Shown here: in pieces, positions 1 through 7,656 of the stretch | Position numbering within the stretch: the first letter of the stretch is position 1 | Layout of the letters: every line of letters starts with the position of its first letter | Assembly (NCBI GenBank): GCA_913062575.1 | Contig: CAJXVT010000021.1 | Span: forward strand, 1 to 42,655 | Source: an uncultured Flavobacteriaceae bacterium | Lineage (GTDB): Bacteria; Bacteroidota; Bacteroidia; Flavobacteriales; Flavobacteriaceae | DNA length: 42,655 nucleotides | Direction: 5' to 3' | Notes under the pieces: generated by a model | The model's database searches: none | Told to the model about the DNA's origin: nothing | What the model saw: the letters and a program-made list of their open reading frames with translations, nothing else | Program-made: the position numbers and the translations under genes

Positions 1-78
1 GTATTTTTCTGATTGTTCTAATAAACGTAAATGTATTTTTCCTAAATGACCAGCGCCAAGAACACCTGCTTTTAGCAT
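1..78 (-). CDS. Gfo/Idh/MocA-family oxidoreductase, N-terminal fragment
   Basis: Only the first 26 codons are inside the window; the gene runs off the left edge. Translation from the ATG at 78 begins MLKAGVLGAGHLGKIHLRLL, a Rossmann NAD(P)-binding start with the dinucleotide loop GxGxxG written as GAGHLG. The glycine-rich loop followed by KIH is typical of the Gfo/Idh/MocA family, in which flavobacterial members act on sugars or related substrates. The substrate cannot be told from this fragment. A -7 box (TATCTTTG on the minus strand) lies about 70 bases upstream of the start. Confidence 0.7.
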   Translation of the reverse strand, partial: MLKAGVLGAGHLGKIHLRLLEQSEKY

Positions 79-146
79 ATGTATTAAGTTTTTGTGTTAA
101 ATGTTGATTTTCAGGCAAGAAAAGCCTTTGAAAATTCAACGCTAAC

Positions 147-154
147 AAAGATAC
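147..154 (-). promoter_or_regulatory. Candidate -7 box for the Gfo/Idh/MocA gene
   Basis: The minus strand reads TATCTTTG, an exact match to the Bacteroidota -7 consensus TAnnTTTG. I see no clear TTG -33 partner 17-23 bases upstream, so this is a half-supported promoter. It would give a leader of roughly 60 bases. Confidence 0.4.
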
Positions 155-215
155 ACTTTTATGACTATTTTTTTATAATTATTAGTAATTTTAGGATCCC
201 AAACTTTTCCTGAAA

Positions 216-857
216 TTGAAAGACACACATAAACATCAAGGACTTAGAAATCAATTAGCTACTATACTAGAAGCAAAAGGTATTACTGATACAAAAGTAT
301 TAGCTGCTGTACGTAAAATTCCACGACACTTATTTATTGATTCTAGCTTTGAAGAACATGCCTATCAAGATAAAGCATTTCCTATTGCTGCTGAGCAAAC
401 AATTTCACAGCCGTATACCGTTGCTTTTCAATCTCAGACGTTAGAAGTAAAACCTGGTGATAAAGTATTAGAGATAGGAACAGGTTCAGGATATCAAACT
501 GCTGTATTGTTAGAAATGAAGGCAGAAGTCTATTCTATTGAAAGACAAAAAGAATTATTTATGAAAACCTCATTATTCTTGCCTAAGTTAGGATATATAG
601 CTAAAAAAATAATTTTTGGAGATGGTTATAAAGGACTGCCAGAAGCAGCTCCATTTGATCAAATTATTGTGACTGCAGGTGCGCCATTTGTCCCAAAACC
701 ATTATTAAGTCAGTTAAAAGTAGGCGGGAGATTACTGATTCCTGTTGGAGATAAAATTCAAATTATGACCTTGTTTATTAGAAAATCACCAAAAGAATTT
801 GAAAAACATGAGTTGGGTGATTTTGCTTTTGTACCGATGTTGGGAGACAAGAATTAA
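216..857 (+). CDS. pcm: Protein-L-isoaspartate O-methyltransferase
   Basis: PCMT repairs damaged proteins by methylating L-isoaspartyl residues with S-adenosylmethionine; it acts in the cytoplasm. The 213-residue length is normal. Diagnostic elements are IPRHLF near residue 35, the family signature QTISQPY at about 61-67, and SAM-binding motif I VLEIGTGSGYQ at about 84-94. The start is a TTG at 216: the protein then begins MKDTHKHQGLRNQL, which keeps the usual N-terminal helix, and no ATG offers a full-length product. It is followed after 13 bases by a second methyltransferase gene, so the two may be co-transcribed. Confidence 0.93.
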   Translation: MKDTHKHQGLRNQLATILEAKGITDTKVLAAVRKIPRHLFIDSSFEEHAYQDKAFPIAAEQTISQPYTVAFQSQTLEVKPGDKVLEIGTGSGYQTAVLLEMKAEVYSIERQKELFMKTSLFLPKLGYIAKKIIFGDGYKGLPEAAPFDQIIVTAGAPFVPKPLLSQLKVGGRLLIPVGDKIQIMTLFIRKSPKEFEKHELGDFAFVPMLGDKN

Positions 858-870
858 ATTTATAAAAAAA

Positions 871-1623
871 ATGGACATAGTAAAACATAATAAATTAGCT
901 TGGGATAATTGCGTTGATAAAAAAGACCGTTGGACTATTCCGGCAACAGATGAAGAATTAGAAGATGTAAGAAATGGAAATTGGGGAATCGTTTTAACGC
1001 CTAATAAAAAAGTGCCTAAAGATTGGTTTCCACCTTTAAAAGGATTAAAAATTTTAGGACTTGCTTCTGGTGGCGGACAACAAGGACCAATTTTAGCAAC
1101 CTTAGGAGCTGATGTTACTATTTTCGATAATTCAGAAAAGCAATTACAACAAGACAAAATTTTAAGTGATAAATTTAGTCTTGACATTAAAACTGTTCAG
1201 GGAGATATGAGGGATCTTTCAGTATTTGAGGAAAACTCATTTGACTTAATATTTAATCCGTGTTCAATAGTTTTTGTTGACGATGTTTTACCTGTTTGGA
1301 AAGAGTGTTATAGAGTTCTTAAACCAGGAGGCATTTTAATGACTGGTTTAATAAATCCAATTATATTTCAATTAGATGAAGAAAATTTAAAGCTAATCTA
1401 TAAACAGCCCTTTTCAGATGTACATTCGTTACCGAAAGAAGAGTTAGAAAAACTGAAAAAGGAAAATGAACCATTTGTATTTGGGCATAGTTTGTCAGAT
1501 CAAATTGGTGGTCAGCTAGATGCTGGTTTTAAAATAACAGGAATGTTTGAAGATATCTGGGATGTAGAAAACAAAATGAATGAATTTATGCCTTCATTTA
1601 TTGGAACTAGAGCGGTTAAATAA
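871..1623 (+). CDS. Class I SAM-dependent methyltransferase
   Basis: A 250-residue protein of the Methyltransf_11/25 type. SAM motif I is ILGLASGGGQQGP near residue 65, followed by the acidic strand end TIFDNS (binding the ribose) and VQGDMRDL, then the LxPGG-like turn RVLKPGGILMTG. The reading frame is open upstream to 799, but that part overlaps pcm; the ATG at 871, 13 bases after the pcm stop, is the better start and puts motif I at the usual place. No substrate-recognition domain is visible, so the acceptor is unknown. Orthologous-looking proteins are common stand-alone methyltransferases. It converges on kdsC. Confidence 0.85.
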   Translation: MDIVKHNKLAWDNCVDKKDRWTIPATDEELEDVRNGNWGIVLTPNKKVPKDWFPPLKGLKILGLASGGGQQGPILATLGADVTIFDNSEKQLQQDKILSDKFSLDIKTVQGDMRDLSVFEENSFDLIFNPCSIVFVDDVLPVWKECYRVLKPGGILMTGLINPIIFQLDEENLKLIYKQPFSDVHSLPKEELEKLKKENEPFVFGHSLSDQIGGQLDAGFKITGMFEDIWDVENKMNEFMPSFIGTRAVK

Positions 1624-1646
1624 TTTGGGAATCAGATATTTTTTAT

Positions 1647-2174
1647 TTAATCGTATTTAGCATTAAAATTCCCGTTCCATTTTCCTTGAACACGTAAAAT
1701 TTGTTCAATAATATCACGCGCGCAACCTTCTCCACCTTTCTTGTTAGAAATGTATTTTGAAATTTCTTGTATCTCAGGAGCTGCATCATTTGGGCAACAT
1801 GGTAAACCAACCAACTTCATTACTGGGTAATCAGGAATATCATCTCCCATGTACAATACGTTTTCTGGGACTAAATTGTATTTTTCTAACAGCTCATTGT
1901 ATTGTTTTATTTTGTCATGAGCGCCTAAATAAATATCTTTAATTCCTAGTTTTTGTAATCGAGAACGAACTCCTTCGTTAGTTCCTCCAGAAATAATGCA
2001 AATATTTAAACCAGCATCTACAGCAGTTTTTAATGCATATCCATCTTTAATATTCATGTGCCTAACTAATTCTCCATTCGGAAAAACAGTAACCATTCCG
2101 TTTGTTAATACACCATCAACATCAAAAATTAAGGTATTAATAGTAGAGAGATATTGCTTGTAGCTTTTTTCCAT
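1647..2174 (-). CDS. kdsC: 3-deoxy-D-manno-octulosonate 8-phosphate phosphatase (HAD family)
   Basis: KdsC removes phosphate from KDO-8-P to give KDO for lipopolysaccharide core synthesis. The HAD motifs are complete: DVDGVLT (nucleophile and acid Asp about residues 18 and 20), IISGG (motif II), the lysine in HDKIKQY, and GDDIPDYPVM (motif III/IV). At 175 residues it is the usual size of these cap-less C0 HAD enzymes. An ATG at 2195 in frame would add seven residues, but it lies in a dispersed repeat (2191-2268) and the family normally starts close to MEKSYKQ, so 2174 is preferred. The DUF2520 gene lies upstream on the same strand. Confidence 0.9.
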   Translation of the reverse strand: MEKSYKQYLSTINTLIFDVDGVLTNGMVTVFPNGELVRHMNIKDGYALKTAVDAGLNICIISGGTNEGVRSRLQKLGIKDIYLGAHDKIKQYNELLEKYNLVPENVLYMGDDIPDYPVMKLVGLPCCPNDAAPEIQEISKYISNKKGGEGCARDIIEQILRVQGKWNGNFNAKYD

Positions 2175-2190
2175 ATTCGTATCGTATTTT

Positions 2191-2268
2191 GTCATTCTGA
2201 ATTGATTTCAGAATCTCATTAGATTGTGTTAATGTCTTGATGTGAAACTGAAATAAGTTCAGCTTGAC
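2191..2268. repeat. Small dispersed palindromic repeat (REP/MITE-like)
   Basis: The element is bounded by GTCA at 2191-2194 and TGAC at 2265-2268. Its left part folds as an 8-bp perfect hairpin (ATTCTGAA / TTCAGAAT, 2194-2214), its right part as a second hairpin with CTGAA / TTCAG arms (2248-2262). The ends are imperfect inverted repeats (GTCAnnCTGAA). A fragment with the same sequence, ATTCTGAATTGATTT, recurs at 2277-2291 inside the DUF2520 coding end. Repeats of the form GTCATTCTGAA...TTCAGAATCTC are, from memory, frequent in Flavobacteriaceae genomes; the copy number here cannot be seen from one window. Confidence 0.6.
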
Positions 2269-2270
2269 GT

Positions 2271-2966
2271 TTAATTATTCTGAATTGATTTGGTTATCAA
2301 TTTGTAAATTTCTTGCTGCTGCAAATTTAAATTTTCTAAATGAGTTTTAATCGTTTGTTTGTCATTTCTTTTTGCTGGGCCCGTCTGTGCTTTTGCAGGT
2401 GAAATCGATGTGATTTTAGATGCCGTTTCTTCAATTAAAGCATGAAGTATTTCAAAAGGAACATTGTGTTCGTCACAAATATCTTTTCCAATTGTATACA
2501 TATGATTGGTGAAGTTATTTACAAACACGGCAGCCATATGTAGCTTTTTTCGTTGTTTGGTATTAATACGATATCCTTTTGAACAAATGGATTGTGCTAG
2601 TGTCTCTAGTAAATTATAATCATCAGCATTTGAAACTTCCAAACAAAACGGAATGCTTGAAAAATCTACAGTTGTATCTTTTGTAAATGATTGTAATGGA
2701 TAGAAAACTCCTTTTCTGTTAGCTGTTAAAGATTCTAAAGAAACAGTCCCAGAAGTATGTACTAACAAACCATTTCTGTTTTCTAATTGATTTGACACAA
2801 TTGATATGGCATCATCAGAGACGGCAATAATAGTAACATCACTCTGAGGGATATTCTCTAAAGCTCTAGAGTTAATTTGAGCTACTTCAACTGTAGTTGA
2901 GTTCTCAAATGCATGAAGCAAATGAGAAGCGACATTTCCTTGACCAATAAGTACAACTTTAATCAT
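2271..2966 (-). CDS. Rossmann-like and DUF2520 domain protein
   Basis: A 231-residue protein with an N-terminal Rossmann segment (MIKVVLIGQGNVASHL, loop GQGNVA) and a C-terminal helical DUF2520 part (AVFVNNFTNHMYTIG, then ALIEETASKI and the GPAKRND signature). It resembles NADP-dependent reductases such as ketopantoate or pyrroline-carboxylate reductases, but the family reaction is not established. The frame is open for ten more codons to 2996; the ATG at 2966 is chosen because the Rossmann strand begins immediately after it. It precedes kdsC on the minus strand, an arrangement I recall from other flavobacteria. Confidence 0.85.
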   Translation of the reverse strand: MIKVVLIGQGNVASHLLHAFENSTTVEVAQINSRALENIPQSDVTIIAVSDDAISIVSNQLENRNGLLVHTSGTVSLESLTANRKGVFYPLQSFTKDTTVDFSSIPFCLEVSNADDYNLLETLAQSICSKGYRINTKQRKKLHMAAVFVNNFTNHMYTIGKDICDEHNVPFEILHALIEETASKITSISPAKAQTGPAKRNDKQTIKTHLENLNLQQQEIYKLITKSIQNN

Positions 2967-3020
2967 ATAAGCGAAGATATTGAAATTAATACTCAAGCAT
3001 TAAATAATTAAAAAAAAAAT

Positions 3021-3032
3021 CGCATATTTGCG
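3021..3032 (+). promoter_or_regulatory. Likely promoter region of the MATE gene with palindrome CGCAnnnnTGCG
   Basis: The sequence CGCATATTTGCG contains CATATTTG, one base away from the TAnnTTTG -7 consensus, embedded in an inverted repeat (CGCA/TGCG). No -33 TTG is obvious upstream, where the DNA is a run of A. If it is the -7 box, the MATE transcript has a leader of about 100 bases. Confidence 0.4.
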
Positions 3033-3053
3033 GTCTTATGATTGTTTAAATAG

Positions 3054-3117
3054 AGTACATATACTTGTCGTTTCTTATACGACCCCAATTTTCAGCATTG
3101 AATTCCTTCAAAGCTGA
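3054..3117 (+). promoter_or_regulatory. Structured 5' leader of the MATE transporter mRNA
   Basis: Three consecutive hairpins can be drawn in the untranslated leader. The first is AGTA/TACT (3054-3065). The second is GTCGT/ACGAC (3067-3083). The third and best has TCAGC/GCTGA closing TTGAA/TTCAA across an A-A mismatch, with loop TTCC (3092-3117). No T-run follows the third stem, so it is not a plain terminator. The stretch has no credible ORF. It could be a ligand-sensing leader, a protein site or an mRNA stabiliser; I recognise no known riboswitch class. Confidence 0.45.
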
Positions 3118-3144
3118 TATCTATTATTTTATATTTTACATATT

Positions 3145-4554
3145 ATGTCAAAAGACAATCTACTTACAATTAAAAACATATTCAAACATTTTAAAGACGC
3201 CGTAACTGGCAAAGAACAAGATTTTACAACAGGAAGTATTCGTAAAGCAGTTTTTATGCTTTCCATTCCCATGATTTTAGAAATGCTCATGGAATCAATA
3301 TTTGCTTTGGTAGACATTATTTATGTTTCTAGAGTTAGTGTAAACGCAGTAGCAACGGTTGGTTTAACTGAGTCAGTGTTAACATTAGTGTACGCAATAG
3401 CCATTGGTTTATGTATGGGAGCAACCGCTATTGTTTCTAGAAGAACTGGAGAAAAAGATCAAGAAGGGGCTAAGCAAGCTGCTGTACAAGTCATATTTTT
3501 GGGTATCTCAATTTCAATTCTTATTTCTGTAATCGGAATTCTTTTCCCGAAAGAAATCTTAGGATTTATGGGTGGAGAAGCTGATTTAATTGAAGAAGGA
3601 TATGGTTATACACAAGTATTATTAGGAGGAAACATAACTGTAATGTTATTGTTTCTTATCAATGCAATTTTTAGAGGTGCAGGAAATGCATCTATTGCAA
3701 TGTGGACCTTAATTTTATCTAATGGATTAAACATCATATTAGACCCCATTTTTATTTTTGGATTTGGACCCATTCCGGCTTTTGGAGTAGAAGGAGCAGC
3801 AATAGCAACTACAACTGGTAGAGGAATAGCAGTAATAGCACAATTGTTTATCTTGTTTAGAGGGAATTCATATATCAAAATAGCTTTCAAAGATTTAGTG
3901 ATCAGAACCAAGGTAATGATGAACATCATTAAAGTTTCTTTAGGAGGGGTTTTTCAATTTTTTATTGGAACCTCTAGTTGGGTGATTTTAATGCTGATTA
4001 TGGCAACTTTTGGTAGCGAAGTGTTGGCAGGTTATACCATTGCCATACGAATTATGATGTTTACCTTAATGCCAGCTTGGGGAATGAGTAATGCTGCAGC
4101 CACATTGGTTGGGCAAAATTTAGGAGCTAACAAACCAGATAGAGCAGAACAATCTGTATGGAAAACAGGAAAATATGCGGCTATTTTTATGGGAGCCGTT
4201 TCTATTATATATTTAATCTTTGCACATACATTTTTAAGTTGGTTTACAGACAACCCTATAGTAATAGAAAATGGAGCGACTTGCTTACAAATTATTGCAG
4301 CTGGTTATTTAGCCTATGCCTACGGAATGGTGGTGATTCAGTCTTTTAATGGGTCTGGGGATACCTATACGCCAACATATATTAACTTTATTTGTTTTTG
4401 GCTGTTCCAATTACCTTTTGCATATCTAATGGCTATTGTATTAGATTATGGACCTATCGGTGTTTTTTGGGCAATTACTCTAGCAGAAGTATTGATTGCT
4501 ATTATCGGAATTTGGTTCTTTAAAAAAGGAAAATGGAAAACTAAGAAAGTATAA
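3145..4554 (+). CDS. MATE-family multidrug/solute efflux transporter
   Basis: A 469-residue polytopic membrane protein with about twelve hydrophobic segments and the MATE internal duplication: one half begins around RKAVFMLSIPMILEML (about residue 34), the second half at about IIKVSLGGVFQFF. The NorM/DinF family exports cationic drugs, dyes or metabolites in exchange for Na+ or H+. Typical elements are the first-helix P-MILE, the MGATAIVSRR loop and GAGNASIAMW. The ATG at 3145 leaves a soluble 30-residue N-terminus, usual for flavobacterial members. It is preceded by a long structured leader and followed 40 bases later by a PLP enzyme gene on the same strand. The substrate is unknown. Confidence 0.92.
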   Translation: MSKDNLLTIKNIFKHFKDAVTGKEQDFTTGSIRKAVFMLSIPMILEMLMESIFALVDIIYVSRVSVNAVATVGLTESVLTLVYAIAIGLCMGATAIVSRRTGEKDQEGAKQAAVQVIFLGISISILISVIGILFPKEILGFMGGEADLIEEGYGYTQVLLGGNITVMLLFLINAIFRGAGNASIAMWTLILSNGLNIILDPIFIFGFGPIPAFGVEGAAIATTTGRGIAVIAQLFILFRGNSYIKIAFKDLVIRTKVMMNIIKVSLGGVFQFFIGTSSWVILMLIMATFGSEVLAGYTIAIRIMMFTLMPAWGMSNAAATLVGQNLGANKPDRAEQSVWKTGKYAAIFMGAVSIIYLIFAHTFLSWFTDNPIVIENGATCLQIIAAGYLAYAYGMVVIQSFNGSGDTYTPTYINFICFWLFQLPFAYLMAIVLDYGPIGVFWAITLAEVLIAIIGIWFFKKGKWKTKKV

Positions 4555-4594
4555 TTCATTTTTGTAATTTAGAGTCGTTTTTAAAAACTCAAAA

Positions 4595-5749
4595 ATGAAA
4601 AACAAAAACTTAAGAATTAATACCATTTGCACACATGTTGGCGAGGTGAAAGACGAACAGTTTAAAGGAGCAATTTCTCCTATCTATATGTCGACTTCTT
4701 ATGCCTTTGATGGAGTAGATACATTGCGGTATCCACGGTATTTAAATACACCAAATCAAGAAGCTTTGGTGAAAAAAATCGCAGCTTTAGAAAAAACTGA
4801 AAATGCTTTAATTTTTGGTTCTGGTATGGCAGCTGTGAGTACAACCTTGTTAGCCTTTTTAAAACAAGGAGATCATATTGTATTACAACAAACCCTGTAT
4901 GGAGGAACCTATAATTTTGTGCTAGAGGAATTCAAGAAATTCGGAATTGAATATTCGTTTACCAAAGATATATCGATAGCTTCTTTTAAAGAGGTAATTA
5001 AACCAAATACAAAAGTAGTGTATATAGAAACTCCATCGAATCCGTTATTAACCATAACTGATATGCAAGCGGTTTCTGACTTGGCAAAAGCAAACGGAAT
5101 TATAACAATGATTGACAATACCTTTGCATCACCCATCAATCAAACTCCGATAGATTTTGGAATTGATATAATGATTCATTCTGCTACGAAATATATGGGC
5201 GGACATTCAGATATTTTAGCAGGAGCTGTTGCTGCATCAAACGAACATATTAAAACAATTTGGGGGACAGCAATTAATTTAGGTGGAAGTTTAAGTGATT
5301 TTACGGTTTGGATGTTAGAACGTAGTTTAAAAACAATGAATCTACGTGTAAAATGTCAAAGTGAGAATGCATTGATTATGGCAAGATATTTGGTGAGTAA
5401 CCCAGCTATTTCCAAGGTGTATTATCCAGGATTAGAATCACATCCAGATTACGAATTGGCTAGGAAACAAATGAAAGGTTTTGGCGGAATGTTATCTTTT
5501 GAATTGAAAGAAGGAATCGACGTTATGGAGTTTCAACGTAAGTTAGAGTTGATTAAACCGTCTATGAGTTTGGCTGGAGTAGAAAGCACCATGTTAAACC
5601 CTGCAGTTGCTTCTCATGCATTGATGGGAGCAGAAGAAAGAGCAAATCAAGGAATAACAGATGGGTTGATTCGCTTTTCAGTTGGAATAGAAGAAACAGA
5701 AGATTTAATTGCCGATATAGAACAGGCTTTAGAACAAATAATAAAATAA
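4595..5749 (+). CDS. PLP-dependent trans-sulfuration enzyme (cystathionine gamma-synthase / gamma-lyase type)
   Basis: A 384-residue Cys/Met-metabolism PLP enzyme (fold type I). The Schiff-base lysine is K199 in HSATKYMGGHSD, the signature of this family; FGSGMAAVST binds the phosphate, and YIETPSNP and IDNTFASP are the usual cofactor-contacting stretches. Members make or break cystathionine, homocysteine or methionine, and sequence alone at this level does not decide between MetB, MetC, CTH and methionine gamma-lyase. The stop codon overlaps the bshB1 start (TAATG), so the two are translationally coupled, linking it to low-molecular-weight thiol metabolism. Confidence 0.88.
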   Translation: MKNKNLRINTICTHVGEVKDEQFKGAISPIYMSTSYAFDGVDTLRYPRYLNTPNQEALVKKIAALEKTENALIFGSGMAAVSTTLLAFLKQGDHIVLQQTLYGGTYNFVLEEFKKFGIEYSFTKDISIASFKEVIKPNTKVVYIETPSNPLLTITDMQAVSDLAKANGIITMIDNTFASPINQTPIDFGIDIMIHSATKYMGGHSDILAGAVAASNEHIKTIWGTAINLGGSLSDFTVWMLERSLKTMNLRVKCQSENALIMARYLVSNPAISKVYYPGLESHPDYELARKQMKGFGGMLSFELKEGIDVMEFQRKLELIKPSMSLAGVESTMLNPAVASHALMGAEERANQGITDGLIRFSVGIEETEDLIADIEQALEQIIK

Positions 5750-6465
5750 TGAAACTAGACATATTAGCTTTTGGAGCACATCCAGATGATGTAGAATTAG
5801 GATGTGGTGCAACCATAGCAAAAGAAATTTCTTTAGGAAAGAAAGTAGGAGTTGTAGATTTAACTCGAGGTGAATTAGGAACGCGTGGCTCTGCTGATTT
5901 ACGAGATATAGAAGCAGCAAACGCAGCAAAAGTATTAGGTGTTGCAGTGAGAGAGAATGTTCGTTTTGCAGATGGTTTTTTTACTAATGATAAAAAGCAT
6001 CAGTTAGAAATCATCAAAATGATTCGTAAATACAAACCAGAAATTGTGTTGTGTAACGCGATTGATGATAGACATATTGATCACCCAAAAGGGAGTGAAG
6101 TAGTATCAGATGCTTGTTTTTTAAGTGGATTGATGAAGATTACTACTGAGATAGATGGCGAACAGCAAGAGAAATGGAGACCAAAACAGGTATATCACTA
6201 TATACAATGGAAAAACATTGAGCCTGACTTTGTAGTGGATGTTACTGGTTTTATGGATGTGAAAATTAATGCTGTAAAAGCCTACAGTTCTCAGTTTTTT
6301 GATCCAAAAAGTGATGAGCCAGAAACACCAATTACTAGTAAAAATTTTATTGATAGCATACATTATAGAGCAAACGATTTAGGGAGGTTAATTGGCGTAG
6401 AAAGTGCAGAAGGTTTTACCTCAGAACGTTACGTGGCTGTAGAAAGTTTAGATAAATTAATTTAA
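5749..6465 (+). CDS. bshB1: Bacillithiol biosynthesis deacetylase BshB1
   Basis: BshB1 deacetylates GlcNAc-malate to GlcN-malate in bacillithiol synthesis, a Zn-dependent LmbE/PIG-L reaction in the cytosol. The zinc motif AHPDD is at residues 10-14 and the second one, DDRHIDHPKGSE, near residue 105. TRGELGTRG and AVESLDKLI at the C-terminus match the BshB1 subgroup, and 238 residues is the standard length. The ATG overlaps the stop of the upstream PLP enzyme by one base, indicating co-translation. BshA and BshC are not in the window. tRNA-His follows about 55 bases downstream. Confidence 0.92.
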   Translation: MKLDILAFGAHPDDVELGCGATIAKEISLGKKVGVVDLTRGELGTRGSADLRDIEAANAAKVLGVAVRENVRFADGFFTNDKKHQLEIIKMIRKYKPEIVLCNAIDDRHIDHPKGSEVVSDACFLSGLMKITTEIDGEQQEKWRPKQVYHYIQWKNIEPDFVVDVTGFMDVKINAVKAYSSQFFDPKSDEPETPITSKNFIDSIHYRANDLGRLIGVESAEGFTSERYVAVESLDKLI

Positions 6466-6476
6466 TTTTTTTGTTG

Positions 6477-6504
6477 TTGAGAAGTAAAAAATGAATTATA
6501 TTTG
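6477..6504 (+). promoter_or_regulatory. Promoter of tRNA-His
   Basis: TATATTTG at 6497-6504 exactly matches the Bacteroidota -7 box TAnnTTTG. TTG at 6477-6479 (preceded by two more TTG triplets) supplies the -33 element with a 17-bp spacer. Transcription would start near 6511, about ten bases before the tRNA. This is the best promoter in the window. Confidence 0.75.
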
Positions 6505-6520
6505 CACCCGCAAGTTACAT

Positions 6521-6595
6521 GGTGGTTGTAGCTCAGTTGGTTAGAGTATCGGTTTGTGGTACCGAGGGTCGCGGGTTCGAATCCCGTCTTCCACC
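6521..6595 (+). tRNA. tRNA-His (anticodon GTG)
   Basis: The cloverleaf is complete. The extra G-1 at 6521 pairs with discriminator C73 (6595), the identity mark of histidine tRNA. The D arm is GCTC...GAGT, the anticodon stem TCGGT/ACCGA carries loop TTGTGGT with anticodon GTG, and the T arm is GCGGG-TTCGAAT-CCCGT. CCA is not encoded (CAA follows). By my pairing the acceptor stem GTGGTTG/CTTCCAC has two adjacent U-U oppositions at positions 5-68 and 6-67. It has its own promoter upstream and a terminator directly downstream. Confidence 0.93.
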
Positions 6596-6602
6596 CAAAA
6601 GC

Positions 6603-6635
6603 AAAAATCCTTCTCATTATGAGAAGGATTTTTTT
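6603..6635 (+). terminator. Rho-independent terminator after tRNA-His
   Basis: AAAAATCCTTCTC and GAGAAGGATTTTTTT form a long perfect stem around loop ATTAT, ending in a run of seven T. The A-run before the stem makes it potentially bidirectional. Confidence 0.88.
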
Positions 6636-6677
6636 GTTTTATCAAATGATTTAAAAGGTTTTATAAATCTTATTTTT

Positions 6678-6685
6678 TACATTTG
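6678..6685 (+). promoter_or_regulatory. Candidate -7 box of the dehydratase gene
   Basis: TACATTTG matches TAnnTTTG exactly. No TTG is visible at the -33 position. It overlaps the possible TTG start codon at 6683, which argues that translation starts at the ATG at 6701 instead, unless the box is fortuitous. Confidence 0.4.
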
Positions 6686-6700
6686 AATAAACCCTTTTAT

Positions 6701-7630
6701 ATGCAAGATTTAGTAGCCATTTACAAAAGAGTACAACCATTCATCCATAAAACTCCAATAATACATTCAAGACTGCTAGATGAGGCAACTAGTGCCAATG
6801 TGTATTTAAAATGTGAAAGCTTTCAAAAAACAGGTTCGTTTAAAATTAGAGGTGCAACGAATGCTATCTTAAGTTTGTCTGAATCACAAAGAAGTAAAGG
6901 AGTTGTCACACATTCTTCAGGTAATTTTGCACAAGCCTTGTCATTAGCAGCAAAAAATTCAGGAGTGAAAGCATATATTGTAATGCCTTCATCAGCTCCA
7001 GAAATAAAAAGAAAAGCAGTGCTGGGTTATGACGGAATTGTAACCATCTGCGAGCCAACCTTAGTGGCTAGAGAACAAACATCAGCAAAAATTCAGCAAA
7101 AAACCGGAGCAACTTTTTTACATCCTTCCAATGATTTAGATGTGATAAAAGGACAAGGAACTGCTTGCTATGAATTGCTCCAAGAAGAACAAAATTTTGA
7201 TTATATTATTGCTCCAGTTGGAGGTGGAGGTTTAATTGCAGGAACCTGTTTGTTTGCTAATGCATTTTCTTCTAATACGATTGTGATTGGTGCAGAACCT
7301 TTTGCCGTTGATGATGCCTATCGTTCTTTACAAAGTAGAAAGATTGAAAGCAATGAAACGACGAACACCATTGCAGATGGTTTAAAAACTCAATTGGGAA
7401 ATCATAATTTTCCAATTATTTTAAAATCTGTACAGCAAATTATTAGAGTTACTGAAGAAGAAATTACAGCAGCCATGCGTTTTGTTTGGGAGCGAATGAA
7501 AGTAACCATTGAACCTTCTAGTGCAGTTGCCGTTGCAGCTGTTTTTAAAGAAAAAAACTTATTTCAAAACAAAAAAGTTGGAATCATTATTTCTGGAGGA
7601 AATGTTGATGTAACAAAGCTGCCTTTTTAA
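6701..7630 (+). CDS. PLP-dependent threonine/serine dehydratase-like enzyme
   Basis: A 309-residue fold-type II PLP enzyme related to threonine dehydratase, serine racemase and 3-hydroxyaspartate ammonia-lyase. The PLP lysine is in KTGSFKIRGATNA (K48), the phosphate-binding loop is VGGGGLIAGT, and SGGNVD closes the cofactor site at the C-terminus. There is no C-terminal ACT domain, so it is the catabolic or racemase-like short form rather than allosteric IlvA. A TTG at 6683 would add six residues, but it sits inside a promoter-like box, so the ATG at 6701 is chosen. It stands alone between tRNA-His and convergent minus-strand genes. Confidence 0.85.
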   Translation: MQDLVAIYKRVQPFIHKTPIIHSRLLDEATSANVYLKCESFQKTGSFKIRGATNAILSLSESQRSKGVVTHSSGNFAQALSLAAKNSGVKAYIVMPSSAPEIKRKAVLGYDGIVTICEPTLVAREQTSAKIQQKTGATFLHPSNDLDVIKGQGTACYELLQEEQNFDYIIAPVGGGGLIAGTCLFANAFSSNTIVIGAEPFAVDDAYRSLQSRKIESNETTNTIADGLKTQLGNHNFPIILKSVQQIIRVTEEEITAAMRFVWERMKVTIEPSSAVAVAAVFKEKNLFQNKKVGIIISGGNVDVTKLPF

Positions 7631-7656
7631 ATCATTCCTGAATAGGTGAAATAGGG

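Noticed and set aside
786..1187. Open frame of 133 codons on the minus strand
   Set aside because: It lies opposite the SAM methyltransferase, whose motifs are clear, and shows no recognisable protein features.
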